Shown: positions 33,783 to 44,722 of the stretch, piece by piece
Layout: each line of letters begins with the position of its first letter
How positions within the stretch are numbered: the stretch's first letter is position 1
Assembly: GCF_003201935.1 (NCBI RefSeq)
Contig: NZ_QJJL01000004.1
Coordinates: 111,274 to 175,273, forward strand
DNA: 64,000 nucleotides
DNA from: Loktanella sp. PT4BL
GTDB taxonomy: Bacteria > Pseudomonadota > Alphaproteobacteria > Rhodobacterales > Rhodobacteraceae
Reading direction: 5' to 3'
Translations under genes and position numbers: made by a program
Notes under the pieces: generated by a model
Database searches by the model: none
The model's input: only the letters and a program-made list of their open reading frames with translations
Told to the model about the DNA's origin: nothing

Positions 33783-35189
33783 TCACACCGTTAAGTCAGC
33801 AGCGCGGATCAGCCGTTCAAGCGCCTCTTGGCCGATCTGGCGGGCAGCACATTGGCTGGGTGCAAAAACCAGCAAATTGGCTGCTATTCCCTCTTTGCTC
33901 GCGGGTGGTGATAACATCACTGCGCCTTGCAACGGCACTTCGTTGCAATGGTAGCGATAAAGAAGCGGGTCCAGTGCGGCAATCGCCTTTGCCGTACTAA
34001 TGCGATGGCTGTTGATCATCTGCTGGATCACCACAACACCGTCAAAGGTATGGTCGGGGGCGATATCATGCAGGATCTGCAACGGAAGTGAGACACCGCC
34101 CCATCGTGCGTTGCACTCGATCCAATGGATCGTCCCGCGCGCACAGATGACCGCATCAAGACTACATTTGCCATAGTACCCCAAGGCCTGCAGAACGCCA
34201 CCGATCCGGATAGCTTGGTCAATCAGCCTGACCTGCAACGATTGAGGCAGGCCGCATCTTACCGCACCAACAAAGGCGGCCTCGGTACCCAATACGGTTT
34301 GTTCAAATACACCTTGCGCCACAGGTGGCCCGCTTTTGGTTTGCGGTATCCAAAGCTGTACCGAAGGGCTGCTGATCACGTCGCGATCCCAGACACCCAC
34401 AAGGATTGGATAGCGGTCATTCCAGCCCCTCGCATGGAGGCGGCCCAGCAACAGGCCTTCCAAGCTCTGGACAGTCTGGTGGGCCAAAAGTGTGGCATCG
34501 AGCCTGATGTTGCCTGTCGACCCCGCACTGTCCGGTACTTTGACGATCACCTGCGCGCCGGTGCGGCCGAGGTGCAGCGCCAGGGCCGCCGCAGCCTTCG
34601 GACCATAGGCGGACATCGTGGGCGGGATGGCTTTGTCGTCAATCACGTCTCGGGCGATGCGTGCAAACCATAGCTTGTCGTTGGCGCGCTCGCTAATCTG
34701 CGGGGCTGGGCCGTTGACATGCACGAGGCATCCTGCCGCAGCGCCGATCACTTGTGCCAAGTGCCAGATCGTTCCGGTTGTCAGGTAAGACGTAAGCGTC
34801 AAGCCCGCGTGCGCGCGCGCTGCCTCAACAAGCGGCTCACGCAAATAGGGGATGGTCATCGCCTGTGTCGCAACGGCGCGTTCATCAGCAGGATCGGCAG
34901 CCAGAACTGTCAGCCCATTGATCCCTCGATACTCCTGCAGGTAAGCTTGAAATGCGGGATCAGTTGCATGCACCAGCAAGAAATCACCCGCACTGGCCAA
35001 ATGCGCGAGACGGTGATCCAGCGGCGGATCACCGCGGCCCTGAAGCAGGCCGATTTGGGAAAGATCTCCGATCAATACCTGTGGACCAGTGCCCCTGCCC
35101 TGGGCCTTATGACTGCCGAATTCGCCCGACCATGCAAAGGCGGGTTCGTCCGCCAAAAGGCGCTGTGTTATGGCGGTAGTGTCGGACAT
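33783..35189 (-). CDS. ATP-grasp ligase-like protein with pre-ATP-grasp domain
   Basis: The 468-residue protein has an N-terminal domain (VLIGDLSQIGLLQGRGDPPL) resembling the preATP-grasp domain of PGM1-type peptide ligases. A C-terminal ATP-grasp region follows, with AQVIVKVPDSAGSTGNIRL as nucleotide-binding loop and LDAVICARGTIHWIECNARW as the metal-binding Asp/Glu/Asn set. The start at 35189 is preferred; the frame extends to 35270 but the extra residues are cysteine-rich and unlike the family. It is divergent from a class II glutamine amidotransferase, hinting at ATP- and ammonia-dependent amide formation. Substrate unknown. Confidence 0.7.
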   Translation of the reverse strand: MSDTTAITQRLLADEPAFAWSGEFGSHKAQGRGTGPQVLIGDLSQIGLLQGRGDPPLDHRLAHLASAGDFLLVHATDPAFQAYLQEYRGINGLTVLAADPADERAVATQAMTIPYLREPLVEAARAHAGLTLTSYLTTGTIWHLAQVIGAAAGCLVHVNGPAPQISERANDKLWFARIARDVIDDKAIPPTMSAYGPKAAAALALHLGRTGAQVIVKVPDSAGSTGNIRLDATLLAHQTVQSLEGLLLGRLHARGWNDRYPILVGVWDRDVISSPSVQLWIPQTKSGPPVAQGVFEQTVLGTEAAFVGAVRCGLPQSLQVRLIDQAIRIGGVLQALGYYGKCSLDAVICARGTIHWIECNARWGGVSLPLQILHDIAPDHTFDGVVVIQQMINSHRISTAKAIAALDPLLYRYHCNEVPLQGAVMLSPPASKEGIAANLLVFAPSQCAARQIGQEALERLIRAADLTV

Positions 35190-35252
35190 GGCTGGACTGG
35201 CCTTGCATGAGATTCTTGTTTGGCAATTTGCCTCACATTTGACGTATGAAAA

Positions 35253-35266
35253 CTGATTTATGTCAG
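35253..35266. promoter_or_regulatory. FNR/CRP-like dyad in the divergent ATP-grasp/GATase promoter
   Basis: CTGATTTATGTCAG is a dyad with TGA-N6-TCA half-sites, weaker than the other FNR-like boxes. It lies between the two divergent genes and could serve both. Confidence 0.4.
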
Positions 35267-35320
35267 TCACGCGCCGGCCACGTGGCTATCCTTGGTTCCG
35301 CAGATATCTGGAGGACAGCC

Positions 35321-36139
35321 ATGTGCCGCTTATATGCTATGCATGCGAATGAACCGACCCGTGTCGAATGTGGTCTCGTCAAATCCCAGAACGCGCTGAT
35401 GGCCCAAAGCCAGGGCGACATGGAGGGCTATTCCCATGGGCATGGCTGGGGTGTCGCGGACTACGATGATGGGCTGCCGTTGGTAGAAAAACAGACATGG
35501 GCCGCTTTTCATGGCGAGCACTTCGCCAAGAAGGCCGCCCGCGTCTATGCCCGTACCGTTGTCGCCCACGTGCGTCGCGCAACTGTTGGCGGGACAAGTA
35601 TTGAGAACACGCACCCCTTTCACCACGGCAAATGGATTTTTGCCCACAACGGCACGGTACCGGAATTTGATCAGGTCCGCCCTTTGATCCTTGAGAAAAC
35701 TGACCCGCTTCACCGTGTTGAAATCGCAGGAACCACTGACAGCGAGCATGTTTTTCGCTATCTCATGAGCCTCTTTCTGCAGCATCCCGAAAGGGGGTTG
35801 AAAGAAACCGTTCGCGCAGGGCTGGAACAGGTGATCGCGTGGTCTGCGCAAATAGCACCGGACAGGCCTGTGGGGCTGAATATTGTGCTGACCGACGGGC
35901 ATCATTTGATCGGTTCGCGCTATAACCGGTCACTGCACTATCTGGTGCGGGAACATGTTTACGACTGCCCTATCTGCGGCAAGCCGCACGTGCATCATGA
36001 ACACGACACCGACTACCGCGCGGTTGAAATCGCGTCCGAACCAGTGACACCTGACGAGATCTGGTACGAGGTACCGAACAAAACGATCTACACCGTGGCC
36101 GAGGACTATCGGCTGGATATGGAGCCATTGAGCCGCTAG
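35321..36139 (+). CDS. Class II glutamine amidotransferase (YafJ/EgtC-like)
   Basis: The 272-residue enzyme has the N-terminal nucleophile Cys2 (MCRLYAMHANEP), the glutamine-binding region AHVRRATVGGTSIENTHPF and the oxyanion pair in FAHNGTVPEF. It should release ammonia from glutamine for a partner enzyme. A C-terminal CPICGKPHVHHEHD stretch (two cysteines, four histidines) looks like a metal site and is unusual. The start at 35321 follows GGAGGA. Divergent from the ATP-grasp gene. Confidence 0.88.
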   Translation: MCRLYAMHANEPTRVECGLVKSQNALMAQSQGDMEGYSHGHGWGVADYDDGLPLVEKQTWAAFHGEHFAKKAARVYARTVVAHVRRATVGGTSIENTHPFHHGKWIFAHNGTVPEFDQVRPLILEKTDPLHRVEIAGTTDSEHVFRYLMSLFLQHPERGLKETVRAGLEQVIAWSAQIAPDRPVGLNIVLTDGHHLIGSRYNRSLHYLVREHVYDCPICGKPHVHHEHDTDYRAVEIASEPVTPDEIWYEVPNKTIYTVAEDYRLDMEPLSR

Positions 36140-36265
36140 GCCAAGTGGTCGCGTCCTGCCAAGCGAATGTGAACCGGTCTCAGCTTTCCGCAGCAGACGC
36201 AACAAGTGAGCACAAAACGTAATTTCAGTGCGCCAAATGCCTCTGTGGCAGCACTTTTGCCCAGA

Positions 36266-39200
36266 TTATTCTGCGTGTGTCGGCGTCTCGGGCGATGCGA
36301 CGATGGTGACAACAACCTGACAGCTATGTCCTTTGCCCGGATAGGGGACCACTTGCCCCTCTATCGCATACTGGTCGACCGCAATCCGCGTCAGACCATG
36401 ACCGATTTTCTCAGGATCTTTGATCGTTAGGTCGATCCGACCATGCTCACTTTCGAGGATAATCTCGACATGCCCCCAGCTGACCGGCAGGCAAGGATCC
36501 AACCGTACACCATCTGGCTCTGGCTGGATGCCCAGAATGCCTGAAACACCCAACTGCCATGTCCAACCGGCAGCACCCGTGTACCAGGACCACCCCCCTC
36601 GACCAGTCTGCGCCCCTACGCCCGATACATCACCGGCAAGTACGTAGGGTTCGCAGCGGTAATGCTCTGCGTCACGCAACGTGCTGGTCCGACCAATGGG
36701 GTTAATGATGTCAAATACATTATGCGCACGGTTACCGTCCCCGATCTTCGCATAAGCCATACCCAGCCATGCCGCAGCATGCGTATACTGCCCGCCGTTT
36801 TCGCGCACCCCAGGCGGATAGGCCCGAATATAGCCAGGATCGCGGTCGGTCTTGTCAAATGGCGGTGTCAAAAGTCGGATGAGCCGGTCCTGATCATCAA
36901 CAAGATTGCCGACTGCCGATCGCAAAGCAGATTGCGCGCGCGCGTCCGACGGCAACCCCGATAAGACCGACCATGCCTGCGCAATAAGATCAATCCGGCA
37001 TTCATCGTTCTGTGCCGCCCCCCATGGCATACCGTCATCGTCAAAGGCCCGCAGATACCAGCCACCATCCCACCCATGCCGATCAAGTGCGTCAGCCATT
37101 TCAGCGGCGTATGCTTGCCAACGGTCTGCAGCATCCGTCTGCCCCGCCTTTCGCGCTACGGGTGAAAAGACGCTGATTGCCGCAATCTGGAACCACGCAA
37201 GCCAGACGCTTTCGCCCTGCCCCTTATCACCGATACGGTCCATTCCGTCATTCCAGTCACCACCACCGATCAGCGGCAAACCATGCGACCCCGTTACCAT
37301 CATCCGGTCCATGACGCGCATACAATGATCGAGCAATGTGCCAACTTCGCCCGTTTCGAACAGGGCGTAACGGTCATGTTCCTCGGGACCCAGTTCAGGT
37401 GCGCGCAGGAACGGGATTTCGACATCAAGTATATCCGTGTCACCTGTTGCTTCGATATATCGCCCCGTCACATAGGCCAGCCACACATAGTCATCAGAAC
37501 ACCGCGTGCGTACCCCGCGCCCCAGCGGCGGGTGCCACCAGTGTAATACGTCACCTTGCTCAAACTGATAGTGAGCGGCGCGCAGAATCTGTTGACGCGT
37601 CTTCGCTGGATCGGTCAGCAGCAACGCTAGCACATCCTGCAACTGGTCGCGGAAGCCATAAGCACCCCCCGCCTGATAGAATCCTGCACGTGCCAGAAGA
37701 CGGCAAGACAAATTCTGGTATGCCAACCACCGATTGATCACGAGATCAAACGCTGGATCGGGCGTTCTCACCTGAACAGCCCCAAGCCGTTTGGCCCATG
37801 TCGCCTGCAAGGTTTCGAACGCGTGTTGCGTCGTTTCCGGGTTCCGCCATTTCTCGATCATCGGGGCCAATTCGGCCGCACTCCCTACTTCACCAAGCAC
37901 AAAAGCAACATCCGTGTGTCCATGCGCGGGTATCTCCAAATGTACCTGATAGGCCGCGCATGCGTCGCCGATCTGTGGAAAATGCCCGCCCAGATCCCAA
38001 CGTCGCAAACCATCCGGGTCAGTTACATCACCCTCGCGACCCAAGAAGACCGCACGATCTCCGGTGACGCTATGGGCGGGCTTGGTTGCTGTCAAAAACG
38101 CCGTGTGCGATGCAAATTCTACGTTCCACAAATTGCGACCGGTGATGGCTTGCAACGTTGCATCATAGCGACTGATAGTATGGGGGCAGGATGCACTACC
38201 CAAGGCACCCAGCAACCAATGTGCATAATATGTGGCTGTCATCCGACGGGGCTGATCCGAAGGATTGGCAAACCGCAGTCGAACCACCTTGACCGGATCA
38301 TCGACAGGTACAAAACACAACATCTCTTGGCGCAATCCATGACTGTTCTTTGTCCACTGCGTGAACCCCGCGCCATGCCTTATCTGACAGTCGGCATCCT
38401 GCCCCTTGGGTTGTGGTGTCGTTGTCCAGACAGCCCCGTTGGCTTCATCGCGCAGATAAACCACTTCGCCAGGCGCATCAGTGACCGGATCATTCGACCA
38501 CGGCGTCAAGCGATGCTCGCCGCTATTGACGGCCCAACTCATCCCCAACCCTGCCTCACTGACAAGGCAGCCAAAACTGTCGTTCGCCAGGATATTGCAC
38601 CAAGGTGCAGGTGTGCGGATACCAGGTGCAAGGTGGATCAGATAGTCGCCGTTGTCCGGATCAAACCCGCCATATCCGTTGTCAAACTGCAAATCGTCCG
38701 GCCTGGCAACCGCGCTGACCGAAGGTTCAGAGATGGGCTGTTCTGGCAGAAATAGGGGGAGCTGATCACGCGCCTGCACGGCCAAATCCAAAATCTGTCG
38801 CAGGGTCTTATTCTCATCTAGCAACATAACCGCCGCTGATGCCTCTAGCCCGCGCCGCAATTGGGCGGACATCTGGTCGCCCGCCAGCAAGTGAATACCG
38901 CCGCGCATCCCCAACATGCCTGTTGCCTGGGTGTCACTGATGACGGAAAGCACCTTTTCACGCAGCGGCTCTTCATAACTGGTCGCCGCATCACGCAGAA
39001 TAACCAGGTCAACATACAAGCCAGCGTTGTACCACAGCCGGTGACCGCGCACCAAAATATCCAGCAGTGGCGCGGTGTCAGAATCCGACAGCTTAAGCAG
39101 CAAAATCGGGTAGTCCCCGGAAATGCCGAAACGCCAAAGGTCAGGCTGGCCATGCCATTCCCCTGCATCAGTGGGCGGCGCTGTGCGATATGTCGGGTGC

Positions 39201-42200
39201 GTGTGCACGACCAACGACGACAAGACCTGCAATTCCGGCAGATGCTCGGCTGCGATCCCCAGTCTGCGCACCTTGCGCGCTGCCTCCATCAATGCGTCAC
39301 GGAATGTATGGTCGATCATGGCAAGCGGATAGCGTCGGGCGGTCTGCACAGCCTCCTTGCGCGACGCGGCGGCGACGCTGAGAAACACAAGCTCCCGGGT
39401 TTCCATTGGTTTCAGCGTCACACGCACCTGAAGCGACATGACCGGATCAAGCGTCCAACCCGCGCTTTGACTGAGCCCGTTCAGCAGACCCTCGGGCGCG
39501 CGTGCCGTCCGGTTCCGGCCCAGAAAATGCCGGCGCTCGGTTTCCCACGCGGTCACGACGATCTCGGGATCGTCGGAGACGAGTTTGTGCAGGAACACGG
39601 GCGGCTTCGTTTCCGGGCGGCGGGGCCTGCGTGTGAAAAGCAAAGCCTGTTCCTCGGGTAAATACGCACTGTGGACAAACAGCTTGCTGAATGCCGGGTG
39701 TCGCTCATCCTCAAGTGGCGGTGCAATCGTCACTTCGGCAAAGGTTGTCAGATCAAGAATGCGCGTGACGTCGCTTTCGTTGGTCAGGGTGACGCGACGG
39801 ATCTCAACGTCATCAGAAGGGGCCACCGTAACATCCATACGCGCAACGATGCCATCATGCCTAGACAGCAGGTCAACCATGTGCTGATGGAAGACACACT
39901 TTGTTTCCACATCATCGCGCGCTATTGGCACGGACCCCAGTGACCACAGATCACCACTTTCGGCATCCTGAAGATAAAGCCAGATCCCGTCGCCCGTGCG
40001 CACAGGATCGGGGCGCCACCGCGTCAAAGCGGTGCCGTTCAATCGCAGCCCTCCACCACCGCCTTGCGTGATTAGCGATGACATGCGGCCATTGCTCAAC
40101 AAATGCACCTGCGGCACGGCCAGATCCGGCGATGGCACCCATGATGCCAATTCGGGCGCTTGATGCGTTTCTGCGGGGTGATCCCAACGTTCGTCGGCGC
40201 GACCCAGCTCCAGTGGCGCATCCCAGGGGACGCGCTCTTGCAGCAACAGGTCCATGGCGCGGATTGTTTTTTCACGCAAAAAGCGGTGAACCATGGTGTC
40301 GTTCTGGAGGGCGTTGACGATCGCCGTTTGAATCATACCCTGATGGTGCGCCATGAACGTGGTAACCGCGACAAAATCGCGGTCTGTCGAGATCCGCTCA
40401 GGGGTGAAATCGAGCGCTTCGATGAAACCGTATCTGGTCAGTGCTCCAATCTGCGCCAAAACGTCCAGGTTTTCAGCTGCAGCCCTTGGCCAACCGCAAA
40501 GCGCCAAAGCCGACCCATAGGGTGCAATGACCAGATCATCGGTTAATCCCCTGCGGATACCCAGACCGGGCACTCCGAAGGCACGGTATTGAAACGTCCC
40601 GCGTGTATCCGTCGTGCCAAAAGCCGATTCCGAAATACCCCATGGCACACCCCGGTCGTGGCAATAGGAGCGCTGGAAATCCACCGCTGTCAATTCGCTT
40701 TCACCCAACAGCGTGTCCCGGTAACTGGGTAGGAACAGCGGCGGCATCAGGTATTCGAACATTGATCCGTTCCACGACAGAATCGAAGGTTTGCCCTGTA
40801 ATCTGGTGATCGGCCTGCTGAAAGAGAACCAATGCTCAACCGGTGCATCATGTTTGGCGATTGCAAAATAGCTGGCCAAACGGGCCTCTGTCGCGAGCAG
40901 GTCGTAATGGCTGTTGTCCATCTTCCCAAGGCTCTGGTTATAACCGATCCAGAACAGCCGCACGGAGGCATCGTAGAGAAACGCAAAATCCATGCCGAAT
41001 GCCAGCTGATCTGACTTTGTGGCAATGTCTCGCAGAGTATCGCGCATGGCCTCTTGCTGGGCGAAACCCTCGGAAATGGATTGGCGCAGCAGATCCAGCC
41101 ATGTCTGTGCCTCAGCACAGGTTTCCGGATGCTCTGCCTGCAAGCTTGCCAGCATCGCGGCGAATGTTTCGAACGAAACATCTTCGCCTTCCCATGCACC
41201 AGAGGGGTGCAACTGTTCAGCGATCTGACCGGCGATAGTCGAGAGTGCATTCGGACGCGCGGCCAGAACGGTCAACCAGGGCAAGAACATATCAATATCG
41301 CGCGCAATCGCATGCAGATCATGGCGGAAACGTTCCAACCATGTCGTGATATCTCGTGCTTGTTCGCTGGAAATATCCGGTGATTTCTCGATTGCCTCAA
41401 GCGCAAGAACCTCAAGTTCATGCCAATGCGTCCTGTCAATTGCGGCAAAGGCCGCTTTCCATCGCAACGGTGACGTCTGCGCATAGGAAAGCTCACTGCG
41501 GATGGCCCGCTCGGTTGTATCCAAAGCCGAATGATCCCGCCCCGACACATCACGCAGCGCCGTACACAGCAGGTCCAACACCACCTCAAGACCACTGAGA
41601 CTGTCAGATCCGATCAGCGGACCTTCAGTCAATTCAAGGCATCCCTGTTTCAGCGTCACCAGCGCCACCGCAAGGTTACCGCTGTCAACGGTTGACACAT
41701 AACGTGGCTCTAACGGCTCCAGCGTTTGGGTGTCATACCAGTTCAGTACATGACCACGATACGTTGTCATGCGGCCCAGCGTATTCAGGGTATTGCGCGC
41801 CCGGACAGCAAAATCGCTCGTTGTGATAAACCCCATGTCGCGCGCCGCCAATGCCGACACGAGGAACATCCCGATGTTCGTTGGCGATGTGCGGTGGGCG
41901 ATCTCTTCCTTGTGGCCAAACTGATAATTGTCCGGTGGCAGCCAATTGTCTTTCGGCCCAACGAATGTTTCAAAAAAGTGCCATGTACGCCGCGCAACGC
42001 GGGTGAGGAAATCGCGTTCCTGTGCGGTAAGCGCGTGTGCGCGAAAATATCTTGGCCGCGCGCTCCAGACAGATATCTCAGGCGCGATCAGCCAAAGCGC
42101 CAATACCGGGCCCGCCGCCCAAAATCCATGCGGATCATATTGTAGCAGATATGCAGCCATCACCAAGGCAATCGCCGAAGATGGCCACATCAATGTCCAT

Positions 42201-44722
42201 GACATCTGCCGGATACTGTCGCGTGACAGCTTTTCTGAGGCATGTGCGGCGGAAGTCCATTCCAACCTGTTCTTTCCGCTCACATAGACGCGCCAGAGTG
42301 TTCGCAATATCGCATCAAGAGCGATGACGGTATCGCTGACCAGAAAGGCGATGAAAAAGAACCATCGCCCGAATGTCGTCCTGATATTATGGACGGCACG
42401 TCCCAAAGCGCCGCGCTGGATGCCACCCGTGGCAATGGCAAAAGCTTCTCCGATAAGATAGCTGCCTGGCGCAGCGATGGCCAAACCCGTCCAGACCAAC
42501 GCGCTTCCCGGCATTAACAGCCAGCCGCCGATCAGAAACAGCAAGAGCGCAGGCGACATCAGGCTGCGGCGCAGGTTGTCCACCAGTTTCCAACGGTCCA
42601 ACCCAGAAAAATCCGTTCTAGCGCTCTTGCCGTCGGCCATAGGAACTTTGCGGCCAAGCCAAGGTAGAAGCTGCCAGTCACCGCGCATCCAACGGTGTTG
42701 CCGCATTGCATAGTCAGGGTAGGTTGCGGGCAAGTCCTCATAAAGCACCACGTTGCTGACCAAAGCGGCCCGCCCGTGCAGCCCTTCGAAAAGATCATGG
42801 CTTAGTACATGATTGTCAGGGACGCGGCTTTGCAAACTTGCATGCAAAGCCGCGATATCATAGATCCCCTTGCCCACATAGATACCTGTCCCGAACAGGT
42901 CTTGATAGACGTCCGATACGGCCCTGCTGTAAATGTCGATGGCAGTATCTCCGGCATAGAGGTGCGTGAAATGCGTGCCTTTCCCAAGCTTCGGTAAAAT
43001 CTCAATCCGCGGCTGCAGGATGGCATGGCCGGCCACGACCCGCCCGCTTTCTTGATCCACAACAGCCCGATTCAGCGGATGTGCCAGAATGCCCACAAGC
43101 CGCGCGCCTGACTCCGGTGGCATCTTGGTATCCGCATCCAGCGTGATCGCATAGCGGATACCCCGCAACACATCCACCGGTCCTGCAACCACGTCGAATG
43201 CATCATTGCCAGTGCCCAGGACATAGCGGTTGAAGTCTTCAATTTTGCCACGCTTGCGTTCCCACGCCATCCAGCACCCTTCTGCCGGATTGTATTTGCG
43301 ACGGCGATGCAACAACACAAATGGCGGGCTGGACCGCGTCTTATAGCGGCCATTCAAATCATCAATCCGTTCTCTGAGAGCTGCTTCGATCACGTCATCT
43401 TCTGGCAGTGTCTGGGTCTGTGCATCAGCTAGGTCCGATAGAATGACAAATCGGAACATGGGGTCAGGATTGGCGATGCGCAGCAGTTCAATCTTTTGCG
43501 CGATTTCGTCCACTTCGGCGGGTGTCGCGATGATGACAGGAATAACGATCGCGGTGGCGCAGTCTTTTGCAATCCCTTTCGAAAAATCCATTTCGGGTAG
43601 GACGTCAGGTCGGCTTAGTCGTGTGATAATCCAATGACCGAACCACACACTCGGGATTGTCGCGGGTAGAAACGTGAGTGTCAGCCCCAATACCCATTGA
43701 CCGATAGTCGCATCATGACGCCAGAGATAAGCGACGGATAAACTGATCGCCGCGCCCACCAGCAAGATCAGTCCCGCAGCATAGAGGGATTGCCTGTAGC
43801 GCCATAAACAGCGCTTAATGACCACAAAAGGGGATGTCCGGCACTGCAGTTGTTTTTCGAGTTGCCGCAATCCCGCATCAATCAACCAATATCCGACATG
43901 GCAACGACTGCTGGAGATGTCCTCGTTTCGGGCCCTTTCAACCACCGCACGGGCGACCTCCGTTTCGGACTTGCCGCTTCGCCACGCGAGTTGATCGACC
44001 ACGCGTCGGTAACGGTTGCGGGTCTCGAATGTCATGGCTGCATAGACGCCGGCGGGGTCATGCGTCAGTTCAGCCTCGATACAGCTCACCTGATCAACGA
44101 AATCCGCCCATTTGATGCTGTCGACTGCAATCAGATTGGTGATCGCATGCGCGATAAGATCGACAGGCGTCGCATCAACGGTCGCTGGGTAATAGACCGC
44201 TGCGTGCAGTGCCAAATCTGGATCAATGGCGGCGACCGCATCAACAAGGTTTTGTAGGCATGCTAGCCGCAGCATTGATGGGATAGCCCAGAGCTCAGCA
44301 TTCCCCAGCGGCGCAGTCGTCTGATATTGCGCAATAAAATCAACCATGGATGTCTGGGTGATCTGGGCGTTCAGCGAACCCAACAAGGCCTGCGCCAGCA
44401 CGTAAACCCGCGGCGGCCCTGCCTCCTTCTTCCCCGCGATGGCGGGCAACTTGTCGTAGAATTGCCGTGGCAAATCCTTATCCAACCGTCGCAGCGCGCG
44501 TCTGACCTGATAGTCGTTATCAAGGATCCAGTCTGCGACCCGTGCGTGATCGGGTGGCGGATCGGTGCAAAAGGCACGAACCTTCTCGAACCATTCATCC
44601 ATGGTGGGCAACGCGCGATAGATCGCCAGCTTTTGAGGAGGTCCTGGAACAACAGCCGCATTCAGCGGCTCAGCGTCCGCCAAGCGCTTGGGGACGTCCC
44701 GTTCTGTCGCGAAGTCATCCAT
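36266..44722 (-). CDS. ndvB: Cyclic beta-(1,2)-glucan synthase (NdvB/Cgs type)
   Basis: This very large (2818 residues) inner-membrane enzyme uses UDP-glucose to build and cyclise periplasmic beta-glucan. An N-terminal region is followed by membrane segments (SLYAAGLILLVGAAISLSVA near residue 310). A GT84 domain comes next, with the DxD in TLDADTKMP near residue 530 and RQHRWMRGDW near 675, then more membrane segments. A long glycoside-phosphorylase-like (GH94) region with GGGDWNDGM near residue 2489 ends the protein. The length and order match NdvB/Cgs. Its ATG overlaps the stop of the stress-protein gene by one base. No exporter (NdvA type) is adjacent. GalU (52665) could supply the UDP-glucose. 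Confidence 0.93.
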   Translation of the reverse strand: MDDFATERDVPKRLADAEPLNAAVVPGPPQKLAIYRALPTMDEWFEKVRAFCTDPPPDHARVADWILDNDYQVRRALRRLDKDLPRQFYDKLPAIAGKKEAGPPRVYVLAQALLGSLNAQITQTSMVDFIAQYQTTAPLGNAELWAIPSMLRLACLQNLVDAVAAIDPDLALHAAVYYPATVDATPVDLIAHAITNLIAVDSIKWADFVDQVSCIEAELTHDPAGVYAAMTFETRNRYRRVVDQLAWRSGKSETEVARAVVERARNEDISSSRCHVGYWLIDAGLRQLEKQLQCRTSPFVVIKRCLWRYRQSLYAAGLILLVGAAISLSVAYLWRHDATIGQWVLGLTLTFLPATIPSVWFGHWIITRLSRPDVLPEMDFSKGIAKDCATAIVIPVIIATPAEVDEIAQKIELLRIANPDPMFRFVILSDLADAQTQTLPEDDVIEAALRERIDDLNGRYKTRSSPPFVLLHRRRKYNPAEGCWMAWERKRGKIEDFNRYVLGTGNDAFDVVAGPVDVLRGIRYAITLDADTKMPPESGARLVGILAHPLNRAVVDQESGRVVAGHAILQPRIEILPKLGKGTHFTHLYAGDTAIDIYSRAVSDVYQDLFGTGIYVGKGIYDIAALHASLQSRVPDNHVLSHDLFEGLHGRAALVSNVVLYEDLPATYPDYAMRQHRWMRGDWQLLPWLGRKVPMADGKSARTDFSGLDRWKLVDNLRRSLMSPALLLFLIGGWLLMPGSALVWTGLAIAAPGSYLIGEAFAIATGGIQRGALGRAVHNIRTTFGRWFFFIAFLVSDTVIALDAILRTLWRVYVSGKNRLEWTSAAHASEKLSRDSIRQMSWTLMWPSSAIALVMAAYLLQYDPHGFWAAGPVLALWLIAPEISVWSARPRYFRAHALTAQERDFLTRVARRTWHFFETFVGPKDNWLPPDNYQFGHKEEIAHRTSPTNIGMFLVSALAARDMGFITTSDFAVRARNTLNTLGRMTTYRGHVLNWYDTQTLEPLEPRYVSTVDSGNLAVALVTLKQGCLELTEGPLIGSDSLSGLEVVLDLLCTALRDVSGRDHSALDTTERAIRSELSYAQTSPLRWKAAFAAIDRTHWHELEVLALEAIEKSPDISSEQARDITTWLERFRHDLHAIARDIDMFLPWLTVLAARPNALSTIAGQIAEQLHPSGAWEGEDVSFETFAAMLASLQAEHPETCAEAQTWLDLLRQSISEGFAQQEAMRDTLRDIATKSDQLAFGMDFAFLYDASVRLFWIGYNQSLGKMDNSHYDLLATEARLASYFAIAKHDAPVEHWFSFSRPITRLQGKPSILSWNGSMFEYLMPPLFLPSYRDTLLGESELTAVDFQRSYCHDRGVPWGISESAFGTTDTRGTFQYRAFGVPGLGIRRGLTDDLVIAPYGSALALCGWPRAAAENLDVLAQIGALTRYGFIEALDFTPERISTDRDFVAVTTFMAHHQGMIQTAIVNALQNDTMVHRFLREKTIRAMDLLLQERVPWDAPLELGRADERWDHPAETHQAPELASWVPSPDLAVPQVHLLSNGRMSSLITQGGGGGLRLNGTALTRWRPDPVRTGDGIWLYLQDAESGDLWSLGSVPIARDDVETKCVFHQHMVDLLSRHDGIVARMDVTVAPSDDVEIRRVTLTNESDVTRILDLTTFAEVTIAPPLEDERHPAFSKLFVHSAYLPEEQALLFTRRPRRPETKPPVFLHKLVSDDPEIVVTAWETERRHFLGRNRTARAPEGLLNGLSQSAGWTLDPVMSLQVRVTLKPMETRELVFLSVAAASRKEAVQTARRYPLAMIDHTFRDALMEAARKVRRLGIAAEHLPELQVLSSLVVHTHPTYRTAPPTDAGEWHGQPDLWRFGISGDYPILLLKLSDSDTAPLLDILVRGHRLWYNAGLYVDLVILRDAATSYEEPLREKVLSVISDTQATGMLGMRGGIHLLAGDQMSAQLRRGLEASAAVMLLDENKTLRQILDLAVQARDQLPLFLPEQPISEPSVSAVARPDDLQFDNGYGGFDPDNGDYLIHLAPGIRTPAPWCNILANDSFGCLVSEAGLGMSWAVNSGEHRLTPWSNDPVTDAPGEVVYLRDEANGAVWTTTPQPKGQDADCQIRHGAGFTQWTKNSHGLRQEMLCFVPVDDPVKVVRLRFANPSDQPRRMTATYYAHWLLGALGSASCPHTISRYDATLQAITGRNLWNVEFASHTAFLTATKPAHSVTGDRAVFLGREGDVTDPDGLRRWDLGGHFPQIGDACAAYQVHLEIPAHGHTDVAFVLGEVGSAAELAPMIEKWRNPETTQHAFETLQATWAKRLGAVQVRTPDPAFDLVINRWLAYQNLSCRLLARAGFYQAGGAYGFRDQLQDVLALLLTDPAKTRQQILRAAHYQFEQGDVLHWWHPPLGRGVRTRCSDDYVWLAYVTGRYIEATGDTDILDVEIPFLRAPELGPEEHDRYALFETGEVGTLLDHCMRVMDRMMVTGSHGLPLIGGGDWNDGMDRIGDKGQGESVWLAWFQIAAISVFSPVARKAGQTDAADRWQAYAAEMADALDRHGWDGGWYLRAFDDDGMPWGAAQNDECRIDLIAQAWSVLSGLPSDARAQSALRSAVGNLVDDQDRLIRLLTPPFDKTDRDPGYIRAYPPGVRENGGQYTHAAAWLGMAYAKIGDGNRAHNVFDIINPIGRTSTLRDAEHYRCEPYVLAGDVSGVGAQTGRGGWSWYTGAAGWTWQLGVSGILGIQPEPDGVRLDPCLPVSWGHVEIILESEHGRIDLTIKDPEKIGHGLTRIAVDQYAIEGQVVPYPGKGHSCQVVVTIVASPETPTHAE

